From assembly GCA_023266245.1 (NCBI GenBank), contig JAHFRO010000035.1, positions 8,119 to 22,933 of the forward strand: a stretch of DNA of 14,815 nt. Reading direction: 5' to 3'. The translations under genes were made by a program, and so were the position numbers. Each line of letters starts with the position of its first letter. The first letter of the stretch is position 1. Source of the stretch: Betaproteobacteria bacterium. GTDB lineage: Bacteria > Pseudomonadota > Gammaproteobacteria > Burkholderiales > SG8-41. Positions 13,550 through 14,815 of this stretch are shown piece after piece. The notes beneath the pieces are model-generated. The model was not told the origin of the DNA. It was given only the letters and a program-made list of their open reading frames with translations, and made no database searches.

Positions 13550-13571
13550 GTAGCGCAGCCACCTGCGCTAC
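13550..13571. terminator. Hairpin between two convergent genes
   Basis: GTAGCGCAG and CTGCGCTAC form a perfect 9-bp stem with the loop CCAC, lying 22 bp after the SDR stop and including the stop codon of the minus-strand gene. It lacks a run of T on either side, so termination is possible but weak. Confidence 0.5.
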
Positions 13572-13945
13572 TTGGCTGGCGGCTTCTGCCAGGCCTTGTC
13601 CACCGCACCGAGAGCTTCTTCGTACGCCTTGCGCGCCCGCGCTTCCTTCGCCTTCGCCGCGTCCAGGGCTTGCTTCGCGGCTTCCGCCTGGCGCCTCAGT
13701 TCATCGGCCTGCTTCTGCGCGGCGCGGAGCGCCTCTTGAGCGTTGAGGTTATCCTGCTCGGCGAGCTTGGCTTCGTACTGCGCCTGCCGTAGCTCCCGGA
13801 ACGCGGCACCGGTCTGCTGCTGGCTGCGCTGGATCGCGGCCTCGCGCTGGCTCAAGTCCTCGACCGGCGCCTGGGCGAAGGCCGCCGCGGCCAGCGACCA
13901 CGACAGTATCATCACGCTCGTCTTGCGCATGCAAGTAAAGTTCAT
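13568..13945 (-). CDS. Exported coiled-coil protein of unknown function
   Basis: The 125-residue protein has an N-terminal signal peptide (RKTSVMILSWSLAAAAFAQA, likely cut after AFA). It is followed by about 90 residues of almost unbroken helix rich in Ala, Gln, Glu, Lys and Arg, which should form a coiled coil (from SQREAAIQRSQQQ to EARARKAYEEALGAV). It ends with a short PPAK tail. No lipobox and no membrane segment after the signal are seen, so it is probably periplasmic. It resembles small TolA- or Lpp-like helical proteins only in composition, and I assign no function. ATG codons at 13945 and 13930 both lack a strong ribosome site; the first, with ACGAG just before it, is kept. It converges with the SDR gene across a hairpin. 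Confidence 0.78.
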   Translation of the reverse strand: MNFTCMRKTSVMILSWSLAAAAFAQAPVEDLSQREAAIQRSQQQTGAAFRELRQAQYEAKLAEQDNLNAQEALRAAQKQADELRRQAEAAKQALDAAKAKEARARKAYEEALGAVDKAWQKPPAK

Positions 13946-14099
13946 CTCGTACGCTATGGTATCACCGCACCCCGTTCACGGCTGCGCGAAAGACGGCGGC
14001 TCTCGCCGGCAGGTTTCAAGCGGGTTTCGCGTGCGTAGAATGGGGGCCTTCGTGGGTCCGGTCTCCAGGCTTTCCCACGAAACGGCATAGGGAGGAAAA

Positions 14100-14510
14100 A
14101 TGACCGCCGAAATCAGGATTTACAATCCCGGGACATTAGGCACGCCGCTGGGCCAGTACTCGCACATCGCCCGCGCACGCGCGTCCGAGTACCTGTTCAT
14201 CGCGGGGATGGTTGCGTCCGACAAAACCGGCGCCATCATCGGCAAGGACGACTTCGATGCGCAGGCAAGACAGGTCTTCGACAATGTGCGCGCCGCGCTC
14301 GAATCGGCCGGCGCATCGTTCAGGAATGTCGTTCAGTTCACGACCTATCTGGTCGATTCGCGCCTGATCGAAAAATTCATGACCTTCCGGCTGCGGGAGT
14401 TCCCCCAAATGTTCGCCGGTGCACCGTACCCGCCCAACACGCTGCTGATCGTAGACCGGCTGGTGCGCGAAGAGTTTCTGATCGAGGTGCATACGATTGC
14501 AGCGATATAG
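14100..14510 (+). CDS. RidA (YjgF/YER057c/UK114)-family protein lacking the catalytic arginine
   Basis: The 136-residue protein has the small RidA fold that forms trimers in the cytoplasm: LFIAGMVASDKTGAIIG (32-48), QARQVFDNVRAALESAGASF and VQFTTYLVD in the middle, and EFLIEVHTIA at the end. RidA proper destroys reactive enamines and imines with Arg105 in a PARST motif. Here the aligned stretch is PPNTLLIVDRL, with Asn113 in place of the arginine, while the late glutamate (Glu129) is kept. So it belongs to a Rid subgroup without that deaminase residue, and its substrate is unknown. The ATG at 14100 follows AGGGAGG closely. A TAGAAT (14036-14041) may be its -10 box. It ends seven bases before the tRNA gene on the other strand. 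Confidence 0.92.
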   Translation: MTAEIRIYNPGTLGTPLGQYSHIARARASEYLFIAGMVASDKTGAIIGKDDFDAQARQVFDNVRAALESAGASFRNVVQFTTYLVDSRLIEKFMTFRLREFPQMFAGAPYPPNTLLIVDRLVREEFLIEVHTIAAI

Positions 14511-14517
14511 GCAGGAG

Positions 14518-14591
14518 TGGGTCTGGTTGGATTCGAACCAACGACCAAGGGATTATGAGTCCCCTGCTCTGACCGGCTGAGCTACAGACCC
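14518..14591 (-). tRNA. ileX: tRNA-Ile2 with CAU anticodon
   Basis: A full cloverleaf of 74 bases is seen on the minus strand: acceptor GGGTCTG with CAGACCC, D arm GCTC/GAGC, anticodon stem GGGGA/TCCCT around loop CTCATAA, and T arm GTTGG/CCAAC around TTCGAAT. The discriminator is A and the CCA end is not encoded (CTC follows). The anticodon CAU could mean Met or Ile. The G-U first pair of the anticodon stem and the variable region TTGGTC match E. coli tRNA-Ile2, whose C34 is changed to lysidine by TilS to read AUA. Ile2 is therefore preferred over elongator Met. Confidence 0.85.
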
Positions 14592-14600
14592 GCTGCGGAT

Positions 14601-14606
14601 AGTATA
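14601..14606 (-). promoter_or_regulatory. Candidate -10 box of the tRNA gene
   Basis: TATACT on the minus strand lies 10 bases before the first tRNA base. The place for a -35 box falls inside the GC-rich hairpin and has no good match, so transcription could also come from rpoD readthrough. Confidence 0.35.
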
Positions 14607-14613
14607 AAGCGAA

Positions 14614-14638
14614 GCGGGCCGCCACCCGGGCGGCCCGC
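14614..14638 (-). terminator. GC-rich hairpin after rpoD
   Basis: GCGGGCCGCC and GGCGGCCCGC make a perfect 10-bp stem with a five-base loop, 20 bp downstream of the rpoD stop. On the minus strand it is followed by TTCGCTTTAT, a poor U tract, so it is a likely but imperfect terminator. Confidence 0.6.
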
Positions 14639-14657
14639 GCGTGGCGCAGTGGGGCGC

Positions 14658-14815
<158 letters not shown>

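Noticed and set aside
14518..14591. tRNA read as elongator tRNA-Met
   Set aside because: The anticodon is CAU, but the G-U closing pair of the anticodon stem and the variable region match tRNA-Ile2 better. A tRNA identity program should settle it.

Overview
The window looks like a chromosomal segment of a GC-rich betaproteobacterium, probably Burkholderiales or a close environmental relative. The grounds are the rpoD/tRNA-Ile2 neighbourhood, a TctC/Bug-type receptor remnant, a gcl-hyi-garR operon, and protein sequences of betaproteobacterial character. The placement is from recall of gene families, not from a search.

Layout from left to right. Positions 1-105 hold the N-terminal end of an unidentified minus-strand gene. 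Next, on the minus strand, comes sucC-sucD (succinyl-CoA synthetase), its two genes split by a 129-bp element with inverted ends. Positions 2430-3127 lack protein genes but contain a convincing small RNA gene (2895-2987, minus): sigma70-like promoter, three stem-loops, an anti-Shine-Dalgarno CCUCCUCC loop and a U9 terminator. A UspA stress protein gene (minus) and a CapA-like metallophosphatase gene (plus) follow.

The middle part (4.9-7.05 kb) is a decaying region. It has a Bug receptor pseudogene, a CbbR-like LysR gene, and a divergent unknown 112-residue gene coupled to the first ~34 codons of a truncated ketopantoate reductase. From 7.05 to 10.56 kb lies an intact minus-strand operon gcl-hyi-garR: two glyoxylate become tartronate semialdehyde, which is interconverted with hydroxypyruvate and reduced to D-glycerate. 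A perfect FNR-type box lies upstream of gcl, and a related dyad with the same geometry lies upstream of sucC.

The right part (10.7-14.8 kb) holds a remnant of an enolase-superfamily dehydratase, a dienelactone hydrolase gene with a strong terminator, a lysine/alanine-repeat exported protein, an SDR protein without the usual catalytic residues, an exported coiled-coil protein, a RidA-family protein lacking the catalytic arginine, tRNA-Ile2(CAU) and the 3' end of rpoD.

The most interesting item is the small RNA with the CCUCCUCC loop. Next are the Glu-type glyoxylate carboligase, the paired FNR-like promoters and the mobile-looking repeat inside sucCD. Three gene remnants show the same style of decay by internal or terminal deletion.
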